Assembly (NCBI GenBank): GCA_026182355.1
Contig: JAPFBL010000119.1
Location: forward strand, 1,684,001 to 1,748,000
Direction: 5' to 3'
DNA length: 64,000 nucleotides
Source of the DNA: Hermatobates lingyangjiaoensis
Lineage: Eukaryota; Arthropoda; Insecta; Hemiptera; Hermatobatidae
This document shows, piece after piece, positions 1 through 11,529 of the stretch. The translations under genes and the position numbers were made by a program. Each line of letters starts with the position of its first letter. The first letter of the stretch is position 1. The notes beneath the pieces were generated by a model. That model ran no database searches, was not told the origin of the DNA, and was given only the letters and a program-made list of their open reading frames with translations.

Positions 1-1629
1 TGTGGCCTGATAAGCTCTAGATTTTTTGATGTTTGAAAAAAGAAAATATCATGGACGCTGTTCCTCAGAGAAGACGTCAAGCTATTCGTTCCGAGCCTGC
101 GACATGTTAAATGATTGTTGAGAATTCAAATTGACTTAAATATGGACAAATTTAGGCTTTTTAGTATTCTGTTTGTCGATCAATTGTCACCTCTTTACTA
201 GTACTACTAAAGTTATTACTACTGCTACTCCATCATCTTTAATGACATTTATTTCTAAGATTCAACGTTCTTTATATATAGTTGTTATTAAATGACAAAA
301 ATAATTATTGAAAATTGCTCTGGCATTTTCTTTGCAGAATATAAATTTAGTGTATTTCTTTACTCACTATCTACTTCCAACTTTCTCTTTTTCTCCCTTT
401 CTCTCATTGTAATGCTAAATATTGCAATATATTTATGTGAGGAAATTATATTACAATTTTTACAGTGACAATTTTAATTATTAATATGAAGAAATAATAC
501 TCACAGAACCACTGCTAGAACTAATGGAGCATTATATCATACTTTTATACGATAACTGAAGTCTCTACTTTGATTCCCAAAATTGACGCACCATCGATAA
601 GAAAATTCTTAACTTTGATAGTAAACTAGCAATAAATCAAAAATTTTCTACTCAATTGGATATGTTTTTAGTAAAGCGATGGTGAATCGAAGAATAAGTT
701 TCGCAATTAGCTGTAGGGAATTGGGTAAGGAAACTGTGGGAAGACCCAAGGCAAGAAGAGCGCCTGCATGAGAACTGGGTGTGTTATTGCAACTCTCTAA
801 TAGAACCATTAATACTTAATTTTCCCTTTTTTTTTTACTTTCTTCTGGCCTTATTTCCACATGTGATCTACATTTTTTGGTATTCCTTTCACATTTTAAT
901 TCACAATTTTTTCACGACCTTTGATTAGAAAGGAACACTTTTCTTCTTTAAGTCTCATATATTACAATATGTTTTCCACAGATTATAATTAAAATAGAAC
1001 TACTGCTATTGTTTTTTCATTGTTTATTTATTATAAGTTAATTTAAAAATATCCTCGTTAATATGAAATACACTTTTGCGGCTCTCTAAATATTTTTAAC
1101 TGTACCGTTTCTGTATTAATTCATTATTATTGTTTAGTGTTCCATATAACTCCTTCAAGCTTAACTAGATAGTCAGTTTTTGATTTCTCTTTTTTAACAG
1201 TTAAATAGTAGTAGGGAATAGATATATTAACTTCAAATAGATTCTTTATTCATGTAATTTTTATTACCAACAATTACCTGTTTTCAATTATTTACAATGT
1301 CACCAAAAGACACGTTACAACAGTTTGTGTGCCAACAAAAATAGCTGTGTGAACGTATTAAAGCAGAAAGGCAATAACAAAAGTATTGCATTTAGCTTAA
1401 ATTTTTTGATTTCAAGTTTTCAACAAGAATACAAGTTTTGTCTGGACCTCATCAGTACACTAAATAGTTTTATCAATTGGTCCGTCTGGTTTGTGTGTGT
1501 GTGTATGTTGTGAGTAAGTGTTTGTTATATTTGTTTTTAGTCCCTCTTATATGCGATTGATGTGTTTTCTTGATTAAGACCAGGGAGCCTTGAACGAATT
1601 TTTAATGAATGTAATATTCGTGAGAATAT
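1..1629. other. AT-rich intron or upstream region, nothing recognised
   Basis: I see no coding-like segment, RNA gene or clear repeat here. Short open frames are what AT-rich DNA gives by chance. It precedes the first readable calpain exon and is probably intron or 5' flank of that gene. Confidence 0.5.
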
Positions 1630-1850
1630 ATAGAGATATAGACCATCTCCAATGGAGACCGGTCTCCAACCGTCTCTATACCAGTGCGCTTGGTTTCCCT
1701 CTCTTATCTCTCCTGAAGACGGTTCAACCGAAAATTAGAGACTGTAAGTTTGTGTTTTTAATTTCTCTATATTTCTTTATGTACATTGAACTGTATTTGT
1801 CCATTTCGGATTGTATTTTCATCGAAAATTTGTATATATATATAATAAAC
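1630..1850 (+). repeat. Family E/F hammerhead-bearing repeat, single copy
   Basis: This copy shares a block (CTTGGT, CTC-rich tract, CTGAAGACGG, then GAGACTGTAAGT) with repeats at 51.49-51.62 kb and 63.0-63.9 kb, and more distantly 17.6-17.86 kb. It ends close to a TA-rich run near 1830-1850, like the other (TA)n-bounded modules in the window. No ORF is present. I group it with the non-autonomous PLE-related elements because of the ribozyme core and the TA boundary; there is no direct proof that a PLE mobilised it. Confidence 0.55.
1705..1745 (+). ncRNA. Hammerhead ribozyme-like motif (E/F type)
   Basis: The conserved core CTGAAGA is at 1713-1719 and GAAA at 1730-1733, separated by a short stem II (GGT/ACC) with a C.C mismatch at its base. 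Stem I is four pairs: TCTC at 1709-1712 with GAGA at 1738-1741. Stem III is the self-complementary AATT (1733-1736). The predicted cleavage nucleotide is A1737, an allowed H17. Such loopless stem III hammerheads are known from PLEs and retrozymes, where two copies cooperate. Folding was done by eye only. Confidence 0.6.
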
Positions 1851-2353
1851 ATAAAAAATGTATATATCAACATATTATTATATACTATATAATACAATAT
1901 GACTCACTTTCAATACCCTATCTCTGTTAATGGGCTTCGTAAGAATAGGATGTGTAGCCGTGAGAAGTCTGCAGTTAACTCTTTTATGTATATATTGTTA
2001 AATGGTACGCTATATTTGTCTTTAATTTACTTTTCACATAATTTTTATAATTGTGGGAAGTCTTTTTTCATTTCTTTGTTAAAACTATATAAAACACTTC
2101 TTATGTGTTAGTCATGTTTGAAGTGATACTTCACTCGTCATCAGGGCATAAATATTAAGTGTGTTGAACATTTTGTTATTTATATTTAAAGGATGGTAGG
2201 TAGGTGATTGAGAGTCATCTTCATCTACCTGGCTAATCTGGGTGGATTAGGCTTGCATTATTATGCCAGAGGAGATCTAAGATAAATATGGGGTACTATT
2301 TAGTAATATATGTTTAAATTAAGAACTGTTACCACAGCGTTTTTCTTTGACAG

Positions 2354-2493
2354 GAATGACGGAATTGGAGAGGATTAAGCGGGCCTGTCAGAAGAGAGGC
2401 GACCTCTGGGAGGACCCCGACTTTCCAGCGTCTCAAGCCTCTGTCTTCTACCACCAGACACCACCCTTCCAGTTCCAATGGAAACGACCAAAG
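2354..2493 (+). CDS. Calpain N-terminal exon (internal, 140 bp)
   Basis: The exon is bounded by a pyrimidine-rich acceptor ending in CAG (2351-2353) and the donor GTAACG (2494). From the ATG at 2356 it encodes 46 residues, including LERIKRACQKRGDLWEDPDF, the DPDFPA motif and a terminal WKRPK. This is the region just ahead of the cysteine-protease core in calpains, Ca2+-dependent cytosolic proteases, where 'L(F/W)EDP.FP' and 'WKRP.EL' are conserved. The exon ends in phase 0 and joins in frame to 53575. The ATG may be internal, because most calpains have more residues upstream; two bases precede it in the exon. It is clearly GC-richer than its surroundings. The paralogue cannot be named from this fragment. 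Confidence 0.85.
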
Positions 2494-3984
2494 GTAACGC
2501 TCAACCATTATACCAAATAATCATTTTAACTAAATCTGGTATTCTGAGGACGCATATCCAAAATGTCATAGGTTCTAATCCTTTAACTCATTGACGTTTT
2601 GGTTATATAATTTGTTTATGCTGCCCATTACATATCTTACAAATGAAATTACTGAGTAGAAGATCTTAGGCTCTCTAAAGCTAGTAGCAATATCTTTTCA
2701 GAAACATCTTTTATTAATAAGATAAAAAAAAATAAGAATATAAAAACTTGTATAACTATTCTTGTGGGTTTTTTTTTATTTTATATTTTACTCCAGCATG
2801 TTCCACTGTGTATTACATGCATCATCGTCAAATTGTACACAATACTTCTTTCATTTACACTACAAAATACTTATTTTACATTCATTCATAATTCAACAAT
2901 TCTTGTGGGTATGTTATAATCTTCTTTACTAAATATTGAATGAGTTTAAAACTATACAAGTATATCTTAAGAACGATGAAGGATGTGATCTCACTTTGAC
3001 GGTAGATAGCGTTAATTCTTTTTAGAAGAAAGCTAATAGAATCAAACTCCACGGGTATATATACAACAGTAATATTATCTAATAAGCCAAATGGAATAGG
3101 AAGTCAATAATCACGTCAAGATAATAATAAGGTGGATTATTATTTTATCATAAACCTAAATGCAGAATGACTATCAAATTTTCCCTTGACAATAAACAAG
3201 TTCTGAAGGAAAAAAATGTAGAAAACAAGTCGACATAGTTTTGTAATAATATGGCTAAAACGTCATTAATAATAATATTGACATTTTGCATTTACAAATT
3301 ACATATTACTTTAAAAAATATCGTACTGAAAATACTATAGCTATTTTATTAATGAGGCCATCGTGATTATTGATCAAAATGACCAATTACATTCACAATC
3401 ACAAATTATTGTGTTATAAATCACAATTATTGGGATTATTAAAACGGCATTTTTAATAGTAGAATGTCTAAACAAGAATGCAGTTTTATCTGTTCTACTA
3501 TTTTTCTCACCATATTCATTAGTTTCAAAACTGTATAATTCTCAATTAGTTTAATATTATAACCTTTTATTTGATGCTAAAAATAATATATAAGTTTTAA
3601 ATATTTTAAATTTGTTTTCATTTATATTAGTTTGAACAAGATGTGTGTGTAAAACAACCATGCTTCTAACACATGTATGTAAACGAAATTTTCAATTTAT
3701 TTTTTTCGTTAGGAAGATGTTCCACTGTGATATGGATGTATATTTCTTACATAGTAGCTCTTGTGTAAGAGGTCAATTTTATGGATGTTATTCAATCTGC
3801 TGCACCTTTTAAATCTGAAGTGGCTAACCTTTTCAGTTTCGAGGCTTCATTGTGGTATCAGTGACTAGTAACTAAGTGACTAACAAAACAAGATGCTAGT
3901 GTTCGAAAGTGTTAATTAAATACATTAAATAAACTGGTCAAACTCTTTTTTTTGGGTGGCATCTAAATCTAGAAGAGGGTCTGC

Positions 3985-4235
3985 TAGAAAGCTATACGAG
4001 TATATCTAACGCTGATTCATTCAGGCAGTATTGCGTATCCCCTAATGATTCAATATTGGGAGCCTCAATTTTACCTAACTCAAATGTAGAGATCTTTAAC
4101 CAATCAACGGCTCAACATCCTTTCAGCGGGACATATGCTCAAATTTTTTGACCTCCTAAGAGGAAAAATTCGAGAAACAAAAATCGAACCCTAATCTACC
4201 AGAACCTGGGCTATTCTGGCCCTCACGGGTAAAAC
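3985..4235 (-). repeat. Degenerate copy of the tRNA-derived SINE
   Basis: In the same order as the intact SINEs at 25.5, 56.4 and 61.8 kb it shows a 'GGAGCC(T)...TTTTACCTAACTCAA' block, 'AGAGATCTTTAACCA', 'GGCTCAACATCC', a TTATTC-like segment now eroded, and a tRNA-like end with 'ATCGAACCCTAATC'. Similarity is patchy, so this is an old copy. No target duplication is visible. Confidence 0.4.
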
Positions 4236-4239
4236 TTAA

Positions 4240-7200
4240 TAGTTGTGTTATAATCGCTCTTAACCCAAAATACATGAATTTTATATCAGATTATATTTTT
4301 ACATAAAATATTATGTATTTACGAACGTTCGTTAAGTTAAAATATTCGAACTTAATTTTTGGGTATGATTGGTTTACTATCTATCAAACGTTGAAACCTG
4401 TATCGTGTCCAAAAGATTTCAAAATAATCAGAAGTCAATTTTTTTTATTCACAGTAAAACAATATATTTTTTTGTTTTACGTTCTTTCAGTAGAATGTAA
4501 TGAAAAATTCTGAACATTTTTCTGGTAATTACGCAATAAATGTCACCGAACAGTATTGTGTTTTATAGTATCCTTCTCCAAAATGGCTTATTAGTCTATT
4601 AAAATATATCACACTTTTTTCAGTTAATTTGATTCTTAAATTTACAATGCAAAATTTTAACTCAAGTACAGTAATTTAAGTGAATAAAATGGTCGACTAC
4701 TATCCTGGGTAGTATAATAGACTTCCTGTGAAGCAATATTATTCAAAAAGTAAACAGCTCGTTTGCACTTCACATATTATGGTGAAGTAACTATGTGAAA
4801 TGAGGAAACATGTATTAATAAAAACCAAGAGATTAATATTTCGGCCCGTACAGTTCGTATTTCATTACGTTCTTCCGTAGACTTGGTTCATGTGTTGGAT
4901 ATCTAAAATTGAAAAGATTGGCGTAATGTCAGGGTGTAAATAAAGGAGTTTATGTTATTTGTCATTTTATCTTGGACATATAAAATTTCTAGTGCATACA
5001 TAGTTGTGGAATTAAATATGTGATAGTTACTTCAAATGATTTAAAATATTTTGGAGTATATCTTTATTTATGGTAGCACTTTATTGCCTTCTTTTTTCAT
5101 CCTGATAAATCAATACGATTTAGATTGTATCACGATTTCCTGAACTTTACTTTTCTTTAAAGTAATTTTGAAGATTATTTCTATCATTTTAAATTGAAAA
5201 AAGGAAGAGTTGAAATGGAATACAATTCTAAATAAAGAAAGTTCATCTGACCTCTAACCTGGAGTCTCAGGCGTGAAAACTTAACTACTAAGTCCTTTAA
5301 AAACAAGGATATATTGAGAAAAACACTTAAAGTTAATTTTAAAAAGAACAGGTAATAACTCAGCTTTTCATGATGCAACCCGACAGTCTGGTATTGACAG
5401 CACAAGGATCTCGCACATATCTTGAGATAAAATAGGCAACAAGGTCTGACACACTTCTGCCTTTCAATACCGCAGTGACAGTCTTATTAGCTGCAATAGA
5501 TTTATGAAGTCCATTCAAGCAACGACGAATTACAGCTTTCGTTTGCAACATGTACGGGCACATCTAATAGAGCTGTTTAATTTTCTCACCTACTATATCT
5601 CTATAAATAAAATAAAATAAAGAAAAAAAATTAAAATTTAATTTTTAAATAAATACATGCAACTATACAGCTTATTTATAATTAAAATATTTTTTTTAAA
5701 TTTACGTAAAAAATAGTATTCTTTATTTGTATTTTTTTATGGAACCTAATCAATATGTTAGATAAAAATCTCGTATGAAATCCAAGAACCGAAATAGGTC
5801 TAACATAACCAAGCAATGTATGAGGTAGGATGGTATCATCCTTTTTAATTTAACTTAAGATAACGTTTGTGTTATATATGATTTGTACGCACATAATCAA
5901 TAGTGTTATAAATAATTAATTGCTATTTATTATAACTAATACATATTTTATACTGAAATTCGTATATATTATACTAAACCATAAGTTCAGAATATACTTT
6001 ACTCTGCCTAACCAACCCCGAGTTTAAAACTGCTGTTTCTACATGACCTGCTAAGATATTAAAATGCCTCAAGTCTGCCTGTACCCATTGACCGATATTA
6101 TTCAATCCACATTTGGGTGATACATTGCATTAACGCACCAATAGGTAGAAAGGCTTTACTGATTTTCGCTTTTGAAACAATGACTCAGTCTGACCATTTA
6201 AAACTTTCCTTCTGTCTTAAAACGTGAGAACTATTCTTTAAGAGGACACACTCTTGTTGAACAGGGACACAGAGAAGGCATAGTGGATAGAAACTTGTGA
6301 GTGAATGGGTCTGGAGTGTGCTTGAACGCCGAAATCGTTTTTAAGATAACCTCTCCGATGAGTCCTTTTTTAGCTCTATATGCCAAGGTACTCTAGCCTC
6401 AAGTAAGTTAGGCATACCCTGGACACATCCTTCTTAAATGTATCAGTTGTCATCAGGGCGCTAAGTTACTAATCAGTCACTAAGTGACTGTTTGTTGACG
6501 CCAATGCTGTTGAGGCTATCAGAAATGTAGCTCAATATTAAATCATGTAAAATGGATACATAATGAGCCACATTCACTCCATAAAAATACCGTTTATGCA
6601 GGATATTTCTCAAAAAGATTATTTCTACTCCCATAGTGCCTCTTCCAAGTGGAATTATAGTATGGAGTGTCTATCTATAACATGTTCAATCATTCTTGCA
6701 TTATTAGGATACAACTAACACAAGATCAGACAACAGCATGCAATGAGCACATAATTCTACTTTCCTTTCTGTGCTAGTTAACATATTTTCAAGGTCTTTT
6801 TCAAGGTCACATAAGAAAATAATTCTGAATCTACCTGTAGAGGGTAGCAGGATCAGTATGCCTTTCTTCGAATTGCTTTATAAGAACAATTTTAATAATG
6901 TACCTGAATATTAGTAGTACTAATCGTTTTCCAATCCCCAGTAAAATCCTTCAACAATTAAAGAAAGGAATAAATACTTATCTACTTCAGGTCGTACTGT
7001 ATATGTCGGCAGTCAAAAAGATAGGATTAAACATCCTTTTGGAGGGATCTTCAGAGGGTGTTAGTTTTCGTGGATACTACATTTACTTGAATGTTTAATA
7101 CAGGGCTTTTACCTTTTCTATATACTAAAATATATTATTTTTTATTAATTTGTATAATTCAAACAAATTCTGATTCATTTGAAATTTGTCACAGACCTAT

Positions 7201-7500
7201 TGCAATTTGACACTCCAAAATGTTATTTTAAAAATAAATAAATTTCAGATTAAAGTATACCAGTGTTTTAAATAAAGTAAAACTATCAGATTGTTATTAT
7301 TTATCCGTGCGAAACATTTAACAGGCAATTAGCTCATACTGAGGTAAAGAAAAGTTGTGTGAAGTTTCCCAGCAGATTTTTTATATTTCTTATTTGTTTG
7401 TCCTTATCATAGAATGTATTATTAGATTTATTACTTGAATATAACATAAATAAAATTTCACAATCAACTACCGAACAACAGTAACAATTCAGGAAAAAAA
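4240..7500. other. Intron sequence without recognised features
   Basis: It is AT-rich and unassigned. One minus-strand stretch, 5360-5563, has coding-like codon use over 67 codons but matches no family I know. Around 6000-6500 the base composition is more even, suggesting an eroded repeat I cannot name. Confidence 0.4.
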
Positions 7501-7645
7501 AAAGATCTTTATACCGAAACAGTCAAATCTCAACAGTTGTGAATTGACTCTGATGAAGACCGCTTGTTACTCACTGGCGAAGTTCACTTGTTTTGGTTGA
7601 ATGATCTTAGTCTGTTTTCTCATTTCTTACTGTGGTTTGGGCGTT
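7501..7645 (+). repeat. Family A repeat, degenerate palindrome
   Basis: The + arm carries GACTCTGATGAAGACCGC at about 7545-7562, then after an insertion GGTTGAATGATCTTAGTC, then CATTTCTTACTGTGGTTTG. These are landmarks of family A in order. An eroded inverted arm (AAGATCTTTATACCGAAAC) precedes it. The hammerhead core CTGATGA (7550-7556) survives, but GAAA has become GAAT, so the ribozyme is probably dead. Confidence 0.6.
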
Positions 7646-7769
7646 AACATAAATAATGTATCATACACCACGATATTATTTATTGCAATAATCTTTTTTT
7701 CATATTAATATGTAGTTTATTTAGTAATAATTTAATATATACTATGTATTATTAGTACATATACTAATG

Positions 7770-7789
7770 TATATATATATATATATATT
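7770..7789. repeat. (TA)n tract at left boundary of PLE-1
   Basis: This short TA run abuts the minus-strand PLE-1 head fragment. The switch from element to TA falls inside the codons for TNI, where the element sequence ACAAATAT already contains ATAT. Confidence 0.8.
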
Positions 7790-7942
7790 TGTATAAGTTG
7801 GCAGCAGATCTTCATCTAAGCATACATTATTGAAAAGCAGAGCAGATTCTGCATTCACGACTTTTTTAAGTAGCTGTTCTTTTCTCCTAATGACACTTCT
7901 ATGTTGCAGGGGTAATGCAAATACTAGATTGCCCAGCGACAT
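7789..7942 (-). pseudogene. PLE-1 ORF head fragment (3' end of the inverted arm)
   Basis: It encodes the first ~53 residues of the PLE-1 protein, starting MSLGNLVFALPL and ending CLDEDLLPTYTNI, then passes into (TA)n. Downstream of a complete spacer on the minus strand, it represents the start of a next unit that was never finished. In PLE terms it is the end of the 3' pseudo-LTR, which overlaps the ORF start. It is not a gene on its own. Confidence 0.85.
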
Positions 7943-8205
7943 TTTCAGGCAAAAACATAATCACATAACTACTAAAATTTTATTCACTACTCTTTAAAAC
8001 ACAAGCTTTCGACCTCGTTGGTCATCCTCAGGCAGAATAAATTACTAAGACAGATAAATAATATAAAATCTTAAAGTAACAAAGTAACAGGATACAACTA
8101 GAAATGCAAATATAAGGGATAACAATAGAAAAGGTGATATAGATGTAACAATACTAAGAGGTAATAGTAGGTGGCGATCCTAGCGTCCAGGAGGTTAACT
8201 AGCCA
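7943..8205 (-). repeat. PLE-1 spacer / pseudo-LTR, inverted arm
   Basis: This is the reverse complement of the 263-bp spacers at 11267-11529, 13990-14252 and 16713-16975. It follows the stop codon of the inverted ORF and precedes the next ATG. It holds the hammerhead-like core and presumably promoter and 3'-end signals. Confidence 0.85.
7992..8042 (-). ncRNA. Hammerhead ribozyme-like motif, PLE-1 inverted arm
   Basis: Minus-strand copy of the motif described at 11430-11480. CTGAGGA reads from 8031 to 8025 and GAAA from 8010 to 8007. All core bases are intact. Confidence 0.6.
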
Positions 8206-10303
8206 TCACTCCATCCTTGTTAGTTTAATTTTATTATCAAAGTTTCTTGAAGTCGGTATAATAAACATTTCACTGGATTGCAAGTTAATCTCCGGGCATT
8301 TCTCCTTTATGTATATGGCTTCTAGGATTTGTAAATGAAGCGGGTTTCTATTAAAGTTTAAAATGGACGTTCCCTCTACAACCATCTTACGCGTCAGTGA
8401 AGTGTGGTGTTTTTTCTCAACGTGGGCCTTCGGCGCTCCTGTAGCGAGGTGCATGGTGAGACGCCTTGAGAGTTTCGTCGTAGTCATGCCTATGTATCGG
8501 GATGGTAGGGTTGCACAGTCCCCTTCTTTACAAATAAATTGATACACGACATGGCTCCTCTGAACTTCGGTCGTCTCCTTCCTGCAATTGTTCCTTATAA
8601 GCAAGTTGCTCGTTTTTTTATTGTTGTAATAAATCATAAGACGTAGCGTGTCCCTTTCGTTCGTCGTCTTCACATGACCCGCTATGATTTTTTGCAGAGC
8701 TTGTTCGTCCTGCTTGTACTGCGTGGACATGTACGAACGATAGTACAGAGGTATGGTTTCAGTCTTGACTTGTTCAACTTTATCACCTCTGGAATACCAC
8801 TTGTCTATGTGTTTTGCGATTTCTTTCTCTACGTCTTTATTTGAGTAGCCATTATTGACCAGAACCTGGGTGGTTCTGTCAAGTTCTTTATGTATGCTGC
8901 TCCAATCGCTGCAGTGCGTTATGGCTCTTCTGACGTAGGCACTAATGGTAGCTTGTTTATACCTGGTGGGACACTCACTTTGTCCATTCAGGCAATGTCC
9001 AGAGTTGGTGGGTTTAGTGTACACCTCCGTATCGAAACAGTCAATTCCACTTCTAACGAGCACATCTAAGAAGGGCAGTTGGCCGTCACTACTAAGTTCT
9101 AAGGTTAATTTTAGTCCAGAGGCCTCTTGGAGGCGTTGATGTAGTTGAGAGAGTTTGTTTCTATCATCGGTAGCTACAAAAATATCGTCAATGTACCGAC
9201 AATATATGGGTGGCTTCGACAAGGTGGAAAATATCTCTTTTTCTATGCTTCCCATATAAAAGTTGGCGAAAAGTACTCCAAGAGGTGAGCCCATGGCTAC
9301 ACCATCAATCTGCTGGAACATGCGTCCATCTGGCGAAAGAAATGGGGCTTCCTTCGTACATATCTCAAGCAATTGTTTAAGTGCTAACCTGGGTATATCA
9401 AGTCTGGGTTCCTGGTTAGGGGGGTAGATTTCTTCAAGAATATAGGATATGGTCTTATCAACAGGGACGTTAGTAAAGAGAGACTCTACGTCCAAAGATG
9501 CTAGGTTGCCTTTAGTGTTAGATGTCTTGAGCAGTTCCAGGAAATCTATGGATGAAGAGAGGCTGTATTCAGATGGGATGAATGGCTTAAGAATAGTATT
9601 TAATCGTTTTGCAAGATGGTAAGTAGGGGTGGGAATCTGGCTGATGATAGGTCGTAGCGGGTTGTTAGGTTTGTGTATCTTCACCGTCCCATAACAGTAG
9701 CCAAGGTCAAAGTCACCCTTTAGCAAGGGCAGAGAGATATTTCCTTTCTTTGATTTAATGCTTCTAATTATTTTATTAACACGCTTCTTGATGTCTTCAA
9801 CCGGGTTCCTTTTGATTAACTTAAATTTAGTACTATCACTTAGTAGGCTGTTGATTTTAGATTGATACTCCTCGGTGGGCATGAGAACATAGCATGCTGC
9901 CTTGTCAGCTCTCCTAATAGTAATAGAAGCATCATTTCTAAGTGATTTAGCTGCATCATGGTGTCTTTTTTTAATCAAGGTGCTTTGGAACTTCCCTCTT
10001 GTAATTTTAGCTTCGCGCAAGATTTCTTCACGGATGCCCTCGTCCACTTTAACCTTTCCTTCTTGAGCTATGTTAAGAATAGAGTCCAGTAGGGACTCTA
10101 GTTCCAGTCGTTTTCCATAAGGTGGTGGTTTGGAAAGAAAATGACAGTTCAGTCCGAAGTTAAGCAATTCTTCCTCACTTTTACTCAGCGTCTTATCAGT
10201 AAGGTTGACAAAGCAAGAGGAAGGGCACGGTCTTTTCAGGTTACCTCCATTAAGTCTAACTAACTTACGCATAGTTCTCGTCCTTGTAATTTCTTCATGT
10301 TGC
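8206..10303 (-). pseudogene. PLE-1 reverse transcriptase, 5'-truncated inverted copy
   Basis: It encodes residues 122-819 of the PLE-1 protein on the minus strand, with all RT motifs (LDVESLF, DGVAMGSPLG, YIDD) and the GIY-YIG region intact. The 5' end is lost: the match stops at 10303, where it meets the + strand copy. An apparent start codon (MFLSS...) comes from antisense of the neighbour and is not native. Typical of PLE insertions, where synthesis ended early and a second strand was joined head to head. The protein, if made, would lack the N-terminal domain. Confidence 0.9.
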
Positions 10304-11266
10304 GATGATAGAAACAAACTCTCTCAACTACATCAACGCCTCCAAGAGGCCTCTGGACTAAAATTAACCTTAGAACTTAGTAGTGACGGCCAACTGCCCT
10401 TCTTAGATGTGCTCGTTAGAAGTGGAATTGACTGTTTCGATACGGAGGTGTACACTAAACCCACCAACTCTGGACATTGCCTGAATGGACAAAGTGAGTG
10501 TCCCACCAGGTATAAACAAGCTACCATTAGTGCCTACGTCAGAAGAGCCATAACGCACTGCAGCGATTGGAGCAGCATACATAAAGAACTTGACAGAACC
10601 ACCCAGGTTCTGGTCAATAATGGCTACTCAAATAAAGACGTAGAGAAAGAAATCGCAAAACACATAGACAAGTGGTATTCCAGAGGTGATAAAGTTGAAC
10701 AAGTCAAGACTGAAACCATACCTCTGTACTATCGTTCGTACATGTCCACGCAGTACAAGCAGGACGAACAAGCTCTGCAAAAAATCATAGCGGGTCATGT
10801 GAAGACGACGAACGAAAGGGACACGCTACGTCTTATGATTTATTACAACAATAAAAAAACGAGCAACTTGCTTATAAGGAACAATTGCAGGAAGGAGACG
10901 ACCGAAGTTCAGAGGAGCCATGTCGTGTATCAATTTATTTGTAAAGAAGGGGACTGTGCAACCCTACCATCCCGATACATAGGCATGACTACGACGAAAC
11001 TCTCAAGGCGTCTCACCATGCACCTCGCTACAGGAGCGCCGAAGGCCCACGTTGAGAAAAAACACCACACTTCACTGACGCGTAAGATGGTTGTAGAGGG
11101 AACGTCCATTTTAAACTTTAATAGAAACCCGCTTCATTTACAAATCCTAGAAGCCATATACATAAAGGAGAAATGCCCGGAGATTAACTTGCAATCCAGT
11201 GAAATGTTTATTATACCGACTTCAAGAAACTTTGATAATAAAATTAAACTAACAAGGATGGAGTGA
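10303..11266 (+). pseudogene. PLE-1 ORF, 5'-truncated copy (thumb and GIY-YIG only)
   Basis: It encodes residues D500-E819. It begins six residues after the YIDD box, so all catalytic RT residues are missing while the downstream thumb-like region and GIY-YIG endonuclease domain remain. The sequence is identical to the same part of the complete copies. The left junction with the inverted copy overlaps by one base (C10303). It continues without a break through the 263-bp spacer into the first complete copy. Confidence 0.9.
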
Positions 11267-11529
11267 TGGCTAGTTAACCTCCTGGACGCTAGGATCGCCA
11301 CCTACTATTACCTCTTAGTATTGTTACATCTATATCACCTTTTCTATTGTTATCCCTTATATTTGCATTTCTAGTTGTATCCTGTTACTTTGTTACTTTA
11401 AGATTTTATATTATTTATCTGTCTTAGTAATTTATTCTGCCTGAGGATGACCAACGAGGTCGAAAGCTTGTGTTTTAAAGAGTAGTGAATAAAATTTTAG
11501 TAGTTATGTGATTATGTTTTTGCCTGAAA
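11267..11529 (+). repeat. PLE-1 spacer / pseudo-LTR 1
   Basis: 263 bp lie between the TGA of one unit and the ATG of the next. The first part (GGCTAGTTAACCTCCTGGAC...) is 3' UTR-like, the last third holds the hammerhead-like motif, and 60 bp of leader follow to the ATG. No polyadenylation signal AATAAA is placed convincingly, though 'GAATAAAATTTT' occurs at about 11487. Confidence 0.85.
11430..11480 (+). ncRNA. Hammerhead ribozyme-like motif, PLE-1 spacer 1
   Basis: Core CTGAGGA is at 11441-11447 and GAAA at 11462-11465. Stem II is GACC/GGTC (plus a T.G pair) closing the loop AACGA. Stem III would be the self-complementary AGCT (11465-11468) and the cleavage base T11469. Stem I is weak near the core (C-G, G.T, T.G), then after a 3x3 internal loop pairs TTTA with TAAA. 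The core matches the family consensus CUGANGA...GAAA exactly. Position upstream of the ORF in a tandem pseudo-LTR is where PLE hammerheads are known to sit. Confidence 0.65.

Noticed and set aside
5360..5563. Minus-strand 67-codon frame with coding-like codon use
   Set aside because: No family recognised, no convincing donor site, and no neighbouring exon on that strand. A protein search could rescue it as a processed pseudogene or exon.
8945..9139. Antisense 64-codon frame repeated in every PLE-1 copy
   Set aside because: It is a shadow of the RT ORF in the opposite strand and recurs only because the copies are identical.
10205..10302. N-terminal extension MTKQEEGHGLF on the truncated + PLE-1 frame
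   Set aside because: It is antisense of the inverted copy read across the junction, not part of the element's protein.
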